From NCBI GenBank assembly GCA_016179715.1, contig JACPCQ010000014.1, positions 1-5,985 of the forward strand: DNA of 5,985 nucleotides, given 5' to 3'. Below are positions 5,886 to 5,985 of the stretch, in pieces. A model generated the notes under the pieces. It ran no database searches, was not told the DNA's origin, and saw only the letters and a list, made by a program, of their open reading frames with translations. Each line of letters starts with the position of its first letter. The stretch's first letter is position 1. This DNA comes from Parcubacteria group bacterium. GTDB taxonomy: Bacteria; Patescibacteriota; Minisyncoccia; JACPCQ01. The position numbers and the translations under genes were made by a program.

Positions 5886-5907
5886 CGCCAGGTCGTCCGA
5901 CCTAGCG
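5886..5907. repeat. Hairpin element 2, inside the tRNA T loop
   Basis: AGGTC-GTCC-GACCT (5890-5903) is a perfect 5-bp stem. It extends past one C-A mismatch by CGC/GCG. The base of the stem includes the last two T-loop bases CG (5886-5887). Confidence 0.6.
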
Positions 5908-5926
5908 CCCAGTCGAATGACTGGGC
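5907..5926. repeat. Hairpin element 3, inside the tRNA T loop
   Basis: GCCCAGTC-GAAT-GACTGGGC is a perfect 8-bp stem adjoining element 2. It differs from element 1 in the arms at one base pair only (G-C replaced by C-G), so the stem is preserved by paired change. Confidence 0.7.
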
Positions 5927-5985
5927 AAATCCTAAATTCAAAAACTCAAAAACCCTCCACGAGAACGCCAAACCTATAGCCGGAT

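Larger units (their letters stand above)
5793..5958 (+). tRNA. tRNA-Ser (anticodon GCU) interrupted by short hairpin insertions; 3' end not resolved
   Basis: The canonical parts in order are: acceptor strand GGAGGCG (5793-5799); D arm with a 3-bp stem GCT/AGC (5802-5804, 5816-5818); anticodon loop CTGCTAA (5825-5831, anticodon 5827-5829); long variable arm AACCGC-CAAAA-GCGGTT (5860-5876); T stem GGAGG and loop start TTCG (5879-5887). The long variable arm, 3-bp D stem and GCU anticodon identify class II tRNA-Ser. The anticodon stem closes perfectly (ACGCA/TGCGT) only if the 22-nt hairpin at 5835-5856 is skipped. The T loop becomes TTCGAAT only if 5888-5927 is skipped. A complement to the T stem, CCTCC, lies at 5954-5958 behind an A-rich block. 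The acceptor 3' strand CGCCTCC is not found; only CGCC appears at 5966-5969. It may be a pseudo-tRNA, a gene with unusual removable inserts, or an assembly artefact. Confidence 0.75.

Noticed and set aside
5837..5926. CRISPR array
   Set aside because: The repeated units are self-complementary, not identical, and have no regular spacers.
5835..5927. Self-splicing (group I or II) or archaeal-type intron in the tRNA
   Set aside because: The inserts are 22 and 40 nt, lie at non-intron positions and lack any catalytic core or bulge-helix-bulge at the usual 37/38 site. Simple hairpins fit better.

Overview
The window looks like part of a Patescibacteria (Candidate Phyla Radiation, Parcubacteria-like) chromosome. 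Four things point there: a compact type IV pilus operon of the pilM-N-O-(P-like)-B kind; no recognisable Shine-Dalgarno sequence before any gene; short A/T-rich spacers built from words such as AAATTCAAAAAC; and small GC-rich palindromes (TCCGCCnnnGGCGGA) between genes. The assignment is inferred from gene style and order, since no ribosomal RNA or other phylogenetic marker is present.

Minus strand, right to left: an extended -10 promoter near 5000 appears to drive pilM (actin-like cytoplasmic platform protein, 4883 to 3759). It is followed by a PilN-like inner-membrane protein (3613 to 3056), a PilO-like protein (3024 to 2479), a 99-residue membrane-anchored protein ending in a PilP-like NPFAPL motif (2468 to 2169) and the PilB/GspE hexameric ATPase (1996 to 278). 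Together these form the motor and alignment platform of a type IV pilus. In single-membrane bacteria this machine acts in adhesion, motility or DNA uptake. Past pilB lie a possible 52-residue small gene (230 to 72) and the first 12 codons of a further gene (37 to the left edge), whose start resembles a response-regulator receiver domain.

Plus strand: comF (from 5021) starts divergently from the pil operon, and the two promoters overlap. Its zinc-finger part and the first half of its phosphoribosyltransferase-like domain are intact. An internal deletion near 5590 removes the stretch expected to carry the acidic PRPP-loop residues and shifts the frame. The true C-terminus (VVLTTGAT...ALAKG, stop at 5688) can still be read in another frame. 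After it comes a structured spacer holding a TCCGCC palindrome and a 13-nt copy of the next tRNA's 5' end.

The most unusual part is 5793 to the right edge. It is a tRNA-Ser(GCU) gene whose 5' half is canonical, but whose anticodon stem and T arm are interrupted by short perfect hairpins that share a GTC-(4-nt loop)-GAC core, and by an A-rich block. Removing a 22-nt hairpin restores a perfect 5-bp anticodon stem, and removing a 40-nt double hairpin restores a TTCGAAT T loop. The 3' acceptor strand is not found intact before the window ends. This resembles colonisation of a tRNA gene by mini-palindromic elements, or decay or misassembly at a contig end. It should be checked with reads and homologues.
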